The notes under the pieces: model-generated
Seen by the model: only the letters and a program-made list of their open reading frames with translations
The model's database searches: none
Told to the model about the DNA's origin: nothing
NCBI GenBank assembly: GCA_003255065.1
Contig: QAOA01000712.1
Coordinates: 452,392 to 516,391 of the forward strand
Reading direction: 5' to 3'
Length of the DNA: 64,000 nt
From: Cercis canadensis
Lineage: Eukaryota > Streptophyta > Magnoliopsida > Fabales > Fabaceae
Part shown: positions 10,703 through 22,769 of the stretch, one piece after another
How the letters are laid out: each line of letters opens with the position of its first letter
How positions within the stretch are numbered: position 1 is the stretch's first letter
Translations under genes and position numbers: made by a program

Positions 10703-11689
10703 CTATCGACGACCCTTTTTATGGCTCTTGGTTAAGAAATGGAGTCACCGCCTTGTATTATACAAACAAGAAAATTAAGGGTCTTCAAATTTAAGTTTAG
10801 GTTTGGGGACTAAGTTACTAGTTAGGAAAGGGTTAGGCACCCTAACTCGCTCAACATATGGTTGGGTTCTAATGATGAATTGATTATCATTTAACTTAAC
10901 AAACACTGATAAATTGAATAAAAGAATAAAAGGTGTGTGTGATAGGATAGGTAGAGTAAGTGGAAATCAATCTACATACAAGACCTACCCAATTTTGACT
11001 TGGTCCAAGACTTGCCTTCTTGGAGGCCTATGTATCCTAGGTCATATCTTGGGCATCAAAGCCCACATAGTTCTAAGGGAGACCCATACTATGGTTGATC
11101 TCTTAGAACTTACCAATCAATGAGAAGTTTCAAAGAAAAAGAGTTTTCTTGGGAAAAGAGATGGTCTCGAGTTTTTGGAAAAATGGGGAATTTTTGGGAA
11201 GTTTGGGGTTAAAATATAATTAGGGGGAATCTGGGAAAATTAGGGTTGAAAAGAGAGGCCGAACGGCCTCCACTTGAGCCGATCGAATCCCAAATGGGTC
11301 CAGTTCAGGTTTTTGTAGAAAAGGTCGTTTGTGGGAAAAAATTAAGGTTTTTTATTTTTATTTTTTTTATTTTCCAAAAAAGTGGCCTTTAGGTTTTCAA
11401 AGAAGTAAAAATGCCTAGTTTCTCATTGATTGACTCATGTTAAGAAGGTTTCCATAGGATGGACATCCCATTATGCAAAGATGCTATACAACCTAGATTG
11501 AGCTTTCAATTCTTTAAAGAAGCAAGACAATAGGAAATTTAATGAAAAGCAATTACATATCTAAACTAGTTTACATGTTTGGTGATTAGAGCATGCAACT
11601 TTATTGATTAATATGAAGAAGAACGATTGCTTGACCAAAAGTAACCTAGAACATGCTCCTAAAAGAAAGTGAGACGACTTACCTAAGCG
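10703..11689. other. No gene seen; probable element-derived non-coding DNA
   Basis: No credible coding frame. The stretch 10703-10860 (including TGGAGTCACC and GGGTTAGGCACCCTAAC) looks like untranslated retroelement sequence by general resemblance only. 11330-11390 is AT-rich low complexity. Confidence 0.3.
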
Positions 11690-12497
11690 TGGCGGTGCTC
11701 TCCTTGTCACACTCCAGAGCTTTTTTTCTCTGGGTATCTGCTTTCAATTTGTGGTCACCCGTTGGGAGTAACAAATAAAGGGATCTTTTGATAGGCGACC
11801 TTGAACTTTAACATAAGACTTAATTTGTGCCATTGAATTTGTAGATATAGTATTGGATGTGTGCATGGATGTACCGGCATGGCTGGGAAGACATCTGTTT
11901 GATGGGGGAGAACAAAGCCGATACTTTGGATTGAAGATAGAAAATGGGGGAATTGTGGAGTTCGAGTGCAGAAATCAAAGGGAATTTGATATCGAGTCCT
12001 TTGATATCTGGACTCGAGGGGTTTCACCTAGTATGAGTCTTTAAAAGAAGAATTACCTACCTTGTTCGATGTATATAAACAAAGACTATTTTCCAGTGAA
12101 GATCACCTGCAGTTACCTCAAATTGGACTTTAGCCAATTTGCGGATGAGAAAAAGACTTATAACTAGTGCTAGTAACACATATATGATATTACCTTTACG
12201 GGTGCGTTTTAGTATTTCACTACCCCTAGCTAGGAGGTCTTGGTTGTAGACACCCAGAAAGTTTTCTCCATTGATTATCTCTCCACTATCGTTGGTGCTG
12301 GTATTACTGTTATTACCTTTAACGCATTTTCCAATCCCCATGCCTCTCCTAACTGGCGTCACCGCAGCAATATTCCACACCTCCTTCAATGCTCTTGCTT
12401 TCAAAGATGTTACCTTTAACATACATACAGCCATATTCCACACCCATTCCCTCTCTCTCTCTCTCTCTCTTTTCTCTTTTTGTCTCTCTCTGTGCAA
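11690..12497 (-). pseudogene. Unrecognised minus-strand gene fragment with (CT)n leader
   Basis: A minus-strand frame is open from 12497 to 12057. Its first ~20 residues come from a CT microsatellite, so a start at the next Met (MAVCMLK, ~12435) is more likely. The protein has one strongly hydrophobic segment (IIYVLLALVISLFLI, ~12160-12200), consistent with a membrane helix. It ends at a good splice-donor match (AAG|GTAGGT) around 12058-12050. A second possible exon on the same strand (~11690-11800) ends in another donor match (AG|GTAAGT, ~11688). I do not recognise the product. A CT repeat just 5' of an ATG is common in plant 5' UTRs, so this may be a host gene fragment; it may equally be chance. 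Confidence 0.25.
12451..12470 (+). repeat. (CT)10 microsatellite
   Basis: Ten perfect CT units, followed by further CT-rich sequence to ~12496. On the minus strand it would be a (GA)n leader of the possible gene fragment described above. Confidence 0.9.
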
Positions 12498-12509
12498 TGT
12501 GTAATGGGG

Positions 12510-13793
12510 GTGCAGACGTCAAATTGGGATTTGAATGAAAAGAAGGGCTTAAAATTGGAGCGAAATTGGCTCATGTGACTTGCACTTGATAGATGGGTGC
12601 AATGTGGGCAATTGTCAAATGCTGACTTGGCTAAAATTTGTGCCAGCTAGGTTTCTTTATTCACAAAATGTGCATAACGTTTGACACATTAGCTACCCAC
12701 TAATGGTATTATAATTGAGACTAACAACAAATATTTATTTATATGTAAATAAAAGAATAATAACCTGTTTAGAGGGAAACAAATTATAAAGACCTACTTA
12801 AATTTTTTCTCAAACTATAGGAACAAAGAGCATAATTAAACCTTATTACTATTATTATTATTGGTTATTCTTGAATTTCTGATGCTTAAGTGGGAGGTAT
12901 TTGAGGTTTGTCTTGCTGTACTAGCTGGTTTGGAACCGCTTAAATGTTTTCATCCTTTGATGGAGTATATAGACTCTACTTCAAAGCTAGTGCATTTTCT
13001 TTTTGTGGAGTTTTGGATGAATCTAAGTTGTCAATTATGTGGCTCTGTGAAATGTAATGGTGTATCATCTTAAACAAATTTTTGATTTAGTCATTTTGTG
13101 GATAAATAATGTTAAATCATGGGGTTATCGCTTCACATTCATAATCTCTTCCAAATACTGGATAGATTTCATGTTCTTGTATGGAGTTTTATGTCTGGCT
13201 GATTCTTGTGATGTTCTGATTTAAAGTCTATGACTAAATAAAGGCTAACTTCTATTGTGAGTTGACTGTTTGGGTTTGGCAAGTGGTGGTTTCTATACTG
13301 AATTCATGTTTGATCAAAGTTGATAGTGAGTAATGCTGAAAGTAGATTAATTTCTTCTTTAAAAGTCTTCATATCATGGATTTCTATTAACTATGCCCCA
13401 CTTCCTTATTCTCTGCACATTATGGAAATATCCTTGTGTGGTCTTTTTACAGCTTGTGTTGTTAGCTTGTACACTTACCCCAGCATTGTTTGGTTGAAAT
13501 TTTTGTGGAAGTTCCCATGTAATTTTTTGTACCTTGTCAATGGACAGTTTAGACAACTTTTATTTATTTATTTATTGAGTTGAGCTTTCTTTATGGACTT
13601 TGACTTCTGACTTGGGTACATTTCCATTGACCTGCCATGTCTAGAATATATTCTTTAACGGTTAACTTGGAGGCAAATGATTATAGTGATTGAATGACCC
13701 TTGTGTTCTCTGTTCGGAAAGCATGACATTCTCCATGATATAGTATTGGTCTCTTGGTTGTGTCTTTTAACTTTGAAGAAAATTGGATTATAT
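12510..13793. other. No gene seen; host DNA flanking Athila-1
   Basis: T-rich sequence with short chance frames, a short (ATT)n run near 12845-12860 and no recognisable protein similarity. Base composition is like a plant intron or spacer. It continues across the Athila-1 insertion at 26895. Confidence 0.5.
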
Positions 13794-13798
13794 GAATG

Positions 13799-15290
13799 TG
13801 ATATGCGCTTTTTATATTGTTAAGTTCCATGTTTATCAATGGTTTCGTACTCAGATTCGAGCACAATTTGCTTTAAACATGGTACTTATCCCCACTATTT
13901 GTCTTTCAGGTGTTTCTCTGGCTGATCAAGCAAGAGGAAGAGTTTTAGGGAGTTTCTGGAGTAAAAACCACCAAATCATGAAGTCCATTTAGGGGACACG
14001 GCTTAGACATGCCCGTGTCCATGGCCGTGTCTGACCTCCAGAGAGTCCTGCTCCAGTTGCTAAGGAACACGGCCAAGCCTTGTAATGAACACGCTCGTGT
14101 CCATGACCGTGTCATACCTCCAGAGAATCTCCCTGAGTGGAACACGCTCCTCCCCTACAGAAACACGGCCATGTTGGTTTGAACACGGGCTGAAGAAGAA
14201 GTGAACACGGCTGTGTCTGAAGTCCCTTCGAGGCATTTAAGTGACACGCCTAGCTATTGTAAGTGAACACGGCCGTGTCGTGGCCGTGTTCGAGCATCTG
14301 AAGGGTGAAACCCTAGAATTAGATGGAGTATTTATTTGAACTTGAGGAAAAGGGGGAGACATATTTTGATAGTCAAACACTTAGAGATTTTGGGCGACAT
14401 CAGAGGTCAGGTGCAGTAGGAGCACTTTGGAAGATTAGAGAAGAGCAAGATAGAAGATCAACCACTTGAAGGAACTTCATGAGAATGAGTTTTCCTGATT
14501 CTATCGTGTCTTCTCTGCATTTTATTGATTCAGATTTTATCTTGAACTAATTTGTAAAAGTTAGTTAGGATGAACCCTAGAAATACAACTGTACTATTCT
14601 CCTTTTGAATTAATGAGAAGATGTCTTCATTTCTTGGAATTGTCTATGATTGCTATTTGTGTTAAGTTAACAAAGCATGCTGCTGATTTAATACCAGATT
14701 TCAATTTATGTATTGAGAAATTATAAATTGATTTAGATCATTTGTAGACAGTGGGGTTTGCTTGGAATCACTAGAGATAGGATTCACATGAATCTTCTGA
14801 TTTAAGCCAATGTACTAAGGGAATTCATAGAACACGAATTAATGCATTCTTGGGGGTTTTGATTGTGAAGAGATTTCAGTCAATCAACCTAGGAATAGAT
14901 GTCTTATTACTTGAGAAAGATTGAGGCATAATTCTGGAATTCTCATCAGTCCAAGTAGAGAAGTTTCGATCATTGAGTTAAATATGAGAATGCAATGTAT
15001 GTCATAGGAAGATTCTTATTCTGACTCATCCTACTCATTCGATAAATCTATCAAATTCTTTGTTATCGTCTTTCCTGGTTCATTCATTTAATTTAGATTA
15101 ATTGATTTCTCTTATTAAACCACAATTCTAAGATTAGATAATAGAAAATGGATTACTACTAATAGCTATAGTTCCTCGTAGGATCGACATTCGTACTCAA
15201 TCAAGCTATCCTACAAAACGATAGGTATACTTGCCTAGAATGTTTGTAGCATCGTTTCAATTGAATACAAGTTTATAAAAGTAAACATCA
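13799..15290 (+). repeat. 5' LTR of Athila-1
   Basis: 1492 bp, TG...CA termini, direct repeat of 25399-26889. It contains a cluster of ACACGGCCGTGT-like palindromes at about 13994-14293. The distal ~900 bp (14340-15290) is AT-rich. Confidence 0.95.
13994..14293. repeat. Cluster of ACACGG(C/G)CGTGT palindromic motifs in the LTR
   Basis: About a dozen half or full copies of the palindrome ACACGGCCGTGT and close variants (GACACGGCTTAGAC, AACACGGGCTG) occur in 300 bp. This patch is far richer in GC and CpG than the rest of the LTR. The same cluster occurs in the 3' LTR (25596-25892), in the solo LTR (46525-46795) and again after pol (21325-21755). Confidence 0.85.
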
Positions 15291-15296
15291 AGTTTT

Positions 15297-15314
15297 TGGC
15301 GCCGTTGCCGGGGA
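15297..15314 (+). other. Primer-binding site, tRNA-Asp type
   Basis: TGGCGCCGTTGCCGGGGA lies 6 bases after the 5' LTR. It is the complement of the 3' end of plant tRNA-Asp(GTC), including CCA, and is where minus-strand cDNA synthesis would be primed. The same site is typical of Athila elements. Confidence 0.9.
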
Positions 15315-15450
15315 AGCTATAATATTAGGAACATTTACTTTCTATTACTCTAGTCATTTTATTTTTCATTCACTGAATTTTGGTTAGCTCTGAACCTCTT
15401 TCTTATCATTGTTTGTGGTTGATCTTTGCAGTAACTATTCTTTCTGATGC

Positions 15451-16992
15451 ATGACCCGAAGTAGCAAGAAGAAGCTCCCTGAGTTGAACCCAGAAATTGA
15501 ACGCACAGTGGTGAGAAAAACAAGGAACAAGGCTATCCTGTTGCAAGGCCAACCATCTAAGCCTATTGTCATAGAAGAACCTACCATGGCTGGCCAAGAA
15601 AGACCACGAACTATGGAGGATTATGGAAGGCCATCAACTGTTGGAACTGAGTCCAGCATAACAAGACCTCCGGTGACAGCCAATAATTTTGAGATCAAGC
15701 TGAACGTCATCCAGATGGTGTAGTAGCTTGTGCAATTTGATGGTTTACCGGATGAAGACCTTCTTGGAGATTTGTGATACTTTCAAGATCAACGGAGCTA
15801 GTGAGGATGCAATTAGACTAAGGCTCTTCCCCTTTACACTAAGGGGTAAGGCAAAGTCATGGTTGAAGACACTACCTCCGGGGTTTATCAAGACATGGAA
15901 TGAGCTAACTCAAAAATTTCTAGGCCGGTACTTCCCTCCAGCAAGAACAGCCAAGCTTAGGAATGATATTTTCTCCTTCCAGCAAATGGATGGTGAATCA
16001 CTCTACGAACTATGGGAGAGATGGAATGACTTGTTGAGAAAATGCCCACATCATGGGTTGGACTTGGGAGTTCAGATGCAAACTTTTCAGAGTGGTCTCA
16101 ATTTTGGGACTAGGTAGCAAATTGATTCATCCTCAGGAGGAACCACAAGTTTCAAAACTCCTGAAGAACTATATACTCTAATTTATGAAATTGCTACCAA
16201 CAACTACCAGTGGGAAACCAAAGGATGAAGGCCAGATCAGGAGGAGTGCATAATGTGGCCACCTCTACCTCTTTAGAGGCAAAAATAGAGGCCCTTACTA
16301 AGAAGATCAATGATATGGGTAGACCTACTTCTTCCTCATCTGTTATGAGATGTGATAATTGTGGGGGAAGACATTTTAATCATGAGTGCCAAGCCTCCGA
16401 TTCGGGATCACCAGTAGAACAAGCAGATTATTTGGGAAGTAGAATGACAAATAATCCTTATTCTAACACGTACAATCCTGGGTGGAGAAATCACCCGAAT
16501 TTTGCTTGGAGCGACCAAGGGCAGCAAAGACAAGGTCCTTCCCCTGGATTTCAGCAACATTCTAACCCCCCACAGAGACCAACCATTGAAGACCAACTTT
16601 CCAGATTTATAACAGTATCGGAAGGATGGTTTAACAACAATGAAACATCCTTGAGGAATCAAGAGGCTTCCATCCACAATCTTGAGACTCAGATTGACCA
16701 GTTAGCCAAGTTGATGTCAGAAAGATCACCAAGGACTCTACCTAGCTACACCGAGCCAAATCCTAAGGAGCAAGCCAAGGCAATCACCTTGAGGAGTGGC
16801 AAGGAACTCAAGAGAGTAGAGAAAGAGCAGCCTGGTGATGGAGGTGTGGGTGATGAAGGTGCTGTTGAATCTGAGAAATTGGGAGAACCTGTTTCGGAAA
16901 AAGTAGAAGAACCGAAGAAAAGAGTGGTAAAAGAATACCAGCCACCTATCCCTTACCCGAGCAGGCTTGCAAGAGATAAAAAGGAGGAGTAA
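15451..16992 (+). pseudogene. Athila-1 gag (nucleocapsid/coat) ORF, broken
   Basis: A start at ATG 15451 gives a basic N-terminus (MTRSSKKK). The retrotransposon-gag core lies at about 15728-16117 (RLRLFPFTLRGKAKSWLKTLPP, then WERWNDLLRKCPHHGL). A zinc knuckle of form CX2CX3HX4C (CDNCGGRHFNHEC) lies at about 16350-16390. A second Athila gag signature, YNPGWRNHPNFAW, is near 16470-16505. Breaks are tandem TAG codons at 15721-15726, a frameshift near 15760, TAG 16115-16117, a frameshift near 16205 and TAA 16990-16992. Gag would package element RNA in virus-like particles; this copy cannot be translated through. The frame leads into pol without a separate start, as in other Athila elements. Confidence 0.85.
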
Positions 16993-17312
16993 TTTAGCAA
17001 GTTTCTCGAGCTGTTTAAACAGTTGCACATAAATATTCCTTTTGTGGAAGCCCTTTCACAAATGCCAAAATATGCTAAATTCTTGAAGGAACTCCTTTCC
17101 AACAAGAGCAAGCTCGAGTAGCTGTCTATGGTGACTCTAAATGCAGAATGCTCTGCCATAGTTCAAAACAAGCTACCACGGAAGATTAAAGATCCAGGGA
17201 GTTTTACTATTCCCTGCAACATTGGTAGTTTATCTGTTGATAAGGCATTAGCGGATTTAGGAGCTAGCATAAATTTAATGCCTTATTGTATGTTTAAGAG
17301 ACTGGGACTTGG

Positions 17313-17671
17313 AGAACCGACTCCCACTAGGATGAGTATTCAGCTAGCATATCTATCACCTATCCCAAGGGGATAATAGAGGATATCCTAGTGAAAGTTG
17401 ATAAATTCATTTTCCCGGTTGATTTTGTGATCATGGATATGGATGAAGATGTGGAAGTACCCTTGCTCCTAGGCCGACCATTCCTTGCTNAGAACCGACT
17501 CCCACTAGGATGAGTATTCAGCTAGCAGATACATCTATCACCTATCCCAAGGGGATAATAGAGGATATCCTAGTGAAAGTTGATAAATTCATTTTCCCGG
17601 TTGATTTTGTGATCATGGATATGGATGAAGATGTGGAAGTACCCTTGCTCCTAGGCCGACCATTCCTTGCT
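17313..17671 (+). repeat. ~180-bp direct duplication in protease region, joined at N 17490
   Basis: 17313-17489 (177 bp) is repeated at 17491-17671 (181 bp), differing mainly by a 4-bp deletion in the first copy. A single N separates them exactly. Most simply two contig ends that overlap but were not merged. Confidence 0.85.
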
Positions 17672-20401
17672 ACGGCTAAAGCCATCATTGATGTTCATGG
17701 TGACAAGCTAACTTTGAGAGTGGGCGACGAGCAAGTGATATTTAAAATATCTGAGGCCATGAAACACAAAATGAGTACTGATGATACATGTTTTTATGTT
17801 GATACTATTGACTCGTGTGTGCTTCAATGTATGCAGGAAATCGTTACAAGAGATGCACTGGAAACATGTATCATGCAGGGAGAGGAAGAGACAAATCACG
17901 CTGAGATTAGGGAGCATATGGCACACATGCAAGCCCAGAAACCATTGACCAGAGACACATCTCTGGAGAGGATTGAGGGGAACAAAATTAGAATCAAGCC
18001 ATCCATTGAGGAACCGCCAGAGCTGGAGCTAAAACAACTTCCAGAGCACTTGGAATATGCTTTCCTAGTGGAAAACTCCAAGTTGCCTGTAATCATTGCA
18101 GCAAACTTGACAAAGGAGCAAAAAGGGAAGCTCTTGGATGTGCTTAAAATGCACAAGAAAGCTATAGCATGGAAAATCTCAGACATGAAAGGAGTCAGCC
18201 CTTCATTTTGCACCCACAAGATTGCATTAGAAGAAAATTACAAACCTTTGGTGCAGCCACAGTGAAGGATGAATCCGAACATGAAAGAAGTGGTGAAAAA
18301 GGAGGTGATCAAACTTCTGGATGCAGGAGTCATTTACCCCATCGCTGATAGTTCATGGGTTAGTCCAGTGTAAGTGGTGCCAAAGAATGGGGCATGACAA
18401 TGGTACCTAATGAAAAAAATGAATTAGTGCCAATGAAGACGGTCACAGGGTGGAGAGTCTGTATAGACTATCAGAAGTTAAATGATGCCACCGGCAAGGA
18501 TCATTTCCCTTTACCGTTCATAGATCAGATTTTGGAGCGTATGACTGGACATGCCTTTTATTGTTTTCTTGATGGCATGTCAGGGTATTTCCAAATACCT
18601 ATCGCCCCGGAAGACCAGGAGAAGACAACTTTCACATGTCCCTACGGTACATTTGCTTATAGGAGAATGTCATTTGGGTTGTGTAATGCCCCCGCCACTT
18701 TTTAGAGGTGTATGATGGCAATCTTTGATAGATTGGTTGAGGACACTATAGAGGTGTTTATGGATGACTTCTCTGTCTTTGGCAATTCATTCGATTTGTG
18801 TTTGGATAACTTGGCAAGAGTACTTGAGAGGTGTGAAGAGACTAACCTGGTCTTGAATTGGGAGAAGTGCCATTTTATGGTCCAAGAAGGTATAGTGCTA
18901 GGCCACAAGATCTCTAGTAAGGGTATAGAGGTAGACAGGGCAAAAGTAGAGACCATTGCTAAATTGCCACCTCCTACCTCTGTTACAGCAATCAGGAGCT
19001 TTCTAGGTCATGCTGGTTTTTATAGAAGATTTATCAAGGATTTCTCCAAGATAGCTAGACCCCTTACTAGATTGCTCGAAAATGAAGTCCCTTTTGTCGT
19101 TGATGAGGAGTGCATGCTTGCATTTAACACCTTAAAGGACAAATTGACTACGGCCCCCATTATGATTACACCTGATTGGTCATCACCATTTGAACTAATG
19201 TGTGATGCAAGTGATTTGGCAGTGGGAGCAGTCTTGGGGCAGCACAGGGACAAGCACTTCCGACCCATCTACTATGCAAGCAAGACTTTGATTGATGCTC
19301 AGAAGAATTACACTACTACTGAGAAAGAATTGCTTGCAGTGGTTTTCTCCTTGGACAAATTTCGATCTTATTTGATCTTGTCTAAAGTCATTGTGTATTC
19401 TGATCATTCAGCATTGAGGTACCTTTTGACTAAAAATGATGCTAAACCTCGTCTAATACGCTGGGTTCTGTTATTGCAGGAATTCGACCTAGAAATCCGA
19501 GATCGCAAGGGATCCGAGAACCTAGCAGCAGACCATCTGTCTCGTCTGGAATCCCCAGCTCAAGGGGAGTTAGTGGAAGAGGACTTACATGATACTTTTC
19601 CAGATGAACACTTATGTGAGGTTGAATGGCGGGATATCCCCTGGTTTGCTGATTTTGCTAACTATCTTGCAGGTAGGGTTCTTCCAAAGGAGTTAACTTA
19701 TTCTCAGAAGAAGAAATTCTTCTCTGATTTGAAGTACTACCTTTGGGAGGATCCCTATCTATTTCGCATTTGTGCAGACCAAATAATAAGGCGTTGTATC
19801 GCCTATCCTGAAACGGAAAGCATCTTGGAGCACTGCCACAAGGGTCCAACTGGAGGGCATTATCAAGCCAATGGGACAGCAAGGAAAGTCCTGGAGTCAG
19901 GTTTTTATTGGCCTACTTTATTCAAGGATGCTCACAGGTATGTGAAGCAATGTGACAATTGCCAGCGCACAGGTAACATTTCTAAGAATGATGAAATGCC
20001 CCAGACCAGCATCTTAGTGTGTGAAGTCTTCGATGTCTGGGGCATTGACTTCATTGGCCCTTTTCCCTCATCCTATGGGAACAAATATATCCTAGTTGCA
20101 GTAGATTACGTATCTAAATGGGTAGAAGCTCAGGCTTTGCCTACCAATGATGCAAGGGTAGTTGTCAAGTTCCTTAAGACATTGTTTGCTAGGTTTGGAG
20201 CTCCACGAGCCATCATTAGTGATAGAGGCACCCACTTTTGTAACCAACAGTTAGCCAATACCCTGAAGAGATATGGTGTTACTCATAAAGTGGCAACCTC
20301 CTATCACCCCCAAACTAGTGGCCAAGTAGAGGTGACGAATAGGGAACTCAAAAGAATTCTGGAAAAGACCATAGAGCGATCTAGAAAGGAGTGGTCCTTA
20401 A

Positions 20402-20744
20402 AATTAGATGATGCTCTATGGGCCTATAGGACAAGCTTCAAAACCCCTATTGGTACCACCCCGTACAAACTTGTTCATGGGAAGTCCTGTCATTTGCCAG
20501 TAGAGTTGGAGCACAAGGCTTTTTGGGCTATAAAATCTCTCAATTATGATTTGTGTGATGCAGGTGAAAAGANAATTAGATGATGCTCTATGGGCCTATA
20601 GGACAAGCTTCAAAACCCCTATTGGTACCACCCCGTACAAACTTGTTCATGGGAAGTCTTGTCATTTGCCAGTAGAGTTGGAGCACAAGGCTTTTTGGGC
20701 TATAAAATCTCTCAATTATGATTTGTGTGATGCAGGTGAAAAGA
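20402..20744 (+). repeat. 171-bp direct duplication in integrase region, joined at N 20573
   Basis: 20402-20572 and 20574-20744 are the same length and differ at about one base (GTCCTG/GTCTTG), with the N exactly between. Same artefact pattern as at 17490. Confidence 0.85.
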
Positions 20745-21324
20745 TGTTGCTCCAATTGAACCAACTGGCCGAATGGAGGGATGTTGCCTATGAAAATTCA
20801 AGGTTGTACAAGGAAAAGGCTAAGAAGTGGCATGATCAGCGCATTAAATCATCCAAGGAGTTTCAGCCTGGGGACTAAGTGTTGCTCTTTAATTCACGCT
20901 TAAGGTTGTTCCCAGGCAAACTCAAGTCTAGATGGTCAGGCCCCTTCATGGTTAAGCAAGTATTTCCTCATGGCGCTGTTGAGGTCACTCATCTAGAGAA
21001 AGACACCTTCAAGGTCAATGGGCAGAGATTGAAGTTGTATCATGGTGCTAGCATCCAAGAACTGCCAAGGGATGTCTGTCACCTCCAAGACCTCATGCAG
21101 TAGCTCCCCAATCCTCAAGTCCAACTAATTGACTTTAAAGAAGCGCTTGTTGGGAGGCAACCCAAAAGAATTTTAATGCTTTGCTTTGCTTTTGTTTTCA
21201 TTTCCCTTTATGCTTTGGATTGAATTATTCTCTTAAATTGTCTTAGCTGTTTCCAATTGTTTTAGTATGCAGGTGTTGTTTGAGGCATGTCTGCAGGGTG
21301 CAATTTCAATTTTAAGATCAGAGT

Positions 21325-21755
21325 GCAGAACACGGGCAGAAGCATGGGCGTGTTCTACCCGGTGTGAACCTCACAGAGACCATAAGTGGACAACATGGCC
21401 GTGTCACCAGGCGTGTGGACCACATAGGGAGTTTAGGAGAGGAACACGGTCAATGACACGGCCATGTTTGTGGCCGTGTCTATTGTCCAGGATGTATCCA
21501 GTTAACACACGGCCATGTCCACCTCAGGTGAGTATTAAAGCATCCCGTGCCACGCAACACGGCCATTGAACACGGCCGTGTTTACCCCGTGTCACTTAAA
21601 GCAATTTTTCACTCTTTGAACACAGCCTGATACACGGGCGTGTTGTCCCCGTGTCCATTAGCACGCCCTGAGACACACGCGTGTTCACCCCGTGTTTCCC
21701 CTCTCAGACCCAACACGCCCATGCAACACGGCCGTTTTGTGGGCGTGTCGCAGTG
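21325..21755. repeat. Second cluster of ACACGGCCGTGT-type motifs, after pol
   Basis: About 430 bp with roughly twenty ACACGG/CCGTGT half-sites, in forms such as AACACGGCCGTGTTT, ACACGGGCGTGTTG and ACACGCGTGTTC. It is GC- and CpG-rich in AT-rich surroundings, non-coding and outside the LTRs. It shares the motif with the LTR cluster but not its order. From here to ~22770 no coding sequence is seen. Confidence 0.8.
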
Positions 21756-22769
21756 ACACTTAAAATTTCCCTCTTAGAGGGTCATTCCTCCATTTCAGAA
21801 ATCCCCAATTTCCTCTCAATTTTCCCCAAATCCCTTACCCTCCGGCACTCCCACCATCATTTCCGGCCAAACCCCTCTGCATTAAGCCTAAAATTCTTGC
21901 TCAATCGAATCTTCCCACAGCCCTATCCTTAGGCATTCTGTCAAGTTCTTCTTCATGCATAATATTAGTTTTTGTTCTTCACTCACAGGTATGGACTCTT
22001 CCTTCCCTCTTATCTGTAATTCTGAGTTGTTTTAACTGCATTTTCCTTCATTTTTATGCGTATTTCTATATTGTTTCAGTTGAGTGTTGAATGAAATTTT
22101 TACCTATTTTCTTAGTGAGGGAATGTGAGGGGGGGTTAACTGTAAGATGCATATTAAACAAAAATACAAAGTTGGCCTTGCTGATTGCTGGTTTTGGGAA
22201 TCTGGTTGTTGAAGCATCTGTTATTTTCTTGCAATTCCCAGTCATGTAGGCACTGCCAGTGAAAATTCTTGCTTGGGGAATGCCTGCTGTTTATTGCTCA
22301 TGGCCATTGATATTTTGCATTGTTGCTGTGGGAATGACTGCTCATCTGTTGATTGCCTGTGTTGTTTGTGCTTTTGTCAGTAGTATCAAGAAGGTCCATT
22401 GTTGACATGCTACTAATGAATTATTGCTGTGGAATTGCTGCTACTTAACTGTTAAAATTTAGAAAATTTGGGGGCAATTATTGATGTAGTACAATTGACA
22501 TGTAGCTGCAGAATTATCTAATTTGTGAATTTTGTCCATACTGGGGGAACTGAATGGCCAATTTGGGATTTACTGAATCTCACTGTTGCTATACTCTAGG
22601 GAACATGGCTAGGCTTAGTATTTGTCATTTAGACATGCATTCTCAAAGTTGCAATTACCCAATGGTTTATAAGACTTGCATTGTGCATGAATTTCTTTTA
22701 CATGCAGCGTTTATCCTGATTACAAAGATCTCATGCTATGGGATTCATTTGGTTAAATCATTTTTACAG

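Larger units (their letters stand above)
16993..21103 (+). pseudogene. Athila-1 pol (protease-RT-RNase H-integrase), broken
   Basis: Domains in order: aspartic protease with DLGAS at 17254-17268; RT with LDGMSGYFQIPIAPEDQEKT (~18570-18630) and catalytic FMDD at 18757-18768; RNase H with [13 protein letters not shown] (~19207) and [12 protein letters not shown] (~19315); integrase HHCC region ending [11 protein letters not shown] (~19950); and the DDE core with Asp 20047, Asp 20221 and Glu 20329, spacing D-35-E intact. The region 18712-20572 is one open frame, so the enzymatic core is well preserved. Breaks: TAG 17119, a 4-bp deletion near 17350, TGA 18263, TAA 18371, a frameshift just after it, TAG 18703 and TAA 20876. 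Two local duplications with N (17490, 20573) are probably assembly artefacts rather than element mutations. Confidence 0.9.

Noticed and set aside
10537..11123. Plus-strand frames of 85 and 69 codons
   Set aside because: No protein similarity; in a region that looks like untranslated element DNA on the other strand.
12861..13583. Frames of 70 and 87 codons
   Set aside because: T-rich spacer, hydrophobic by composition, no splice or promoter context.
16408..17159. Minus-strand open frames opposite Athila-1 gag
   Set aside because: Shadows of the plus-strand coding frame, no recognisable motifs.
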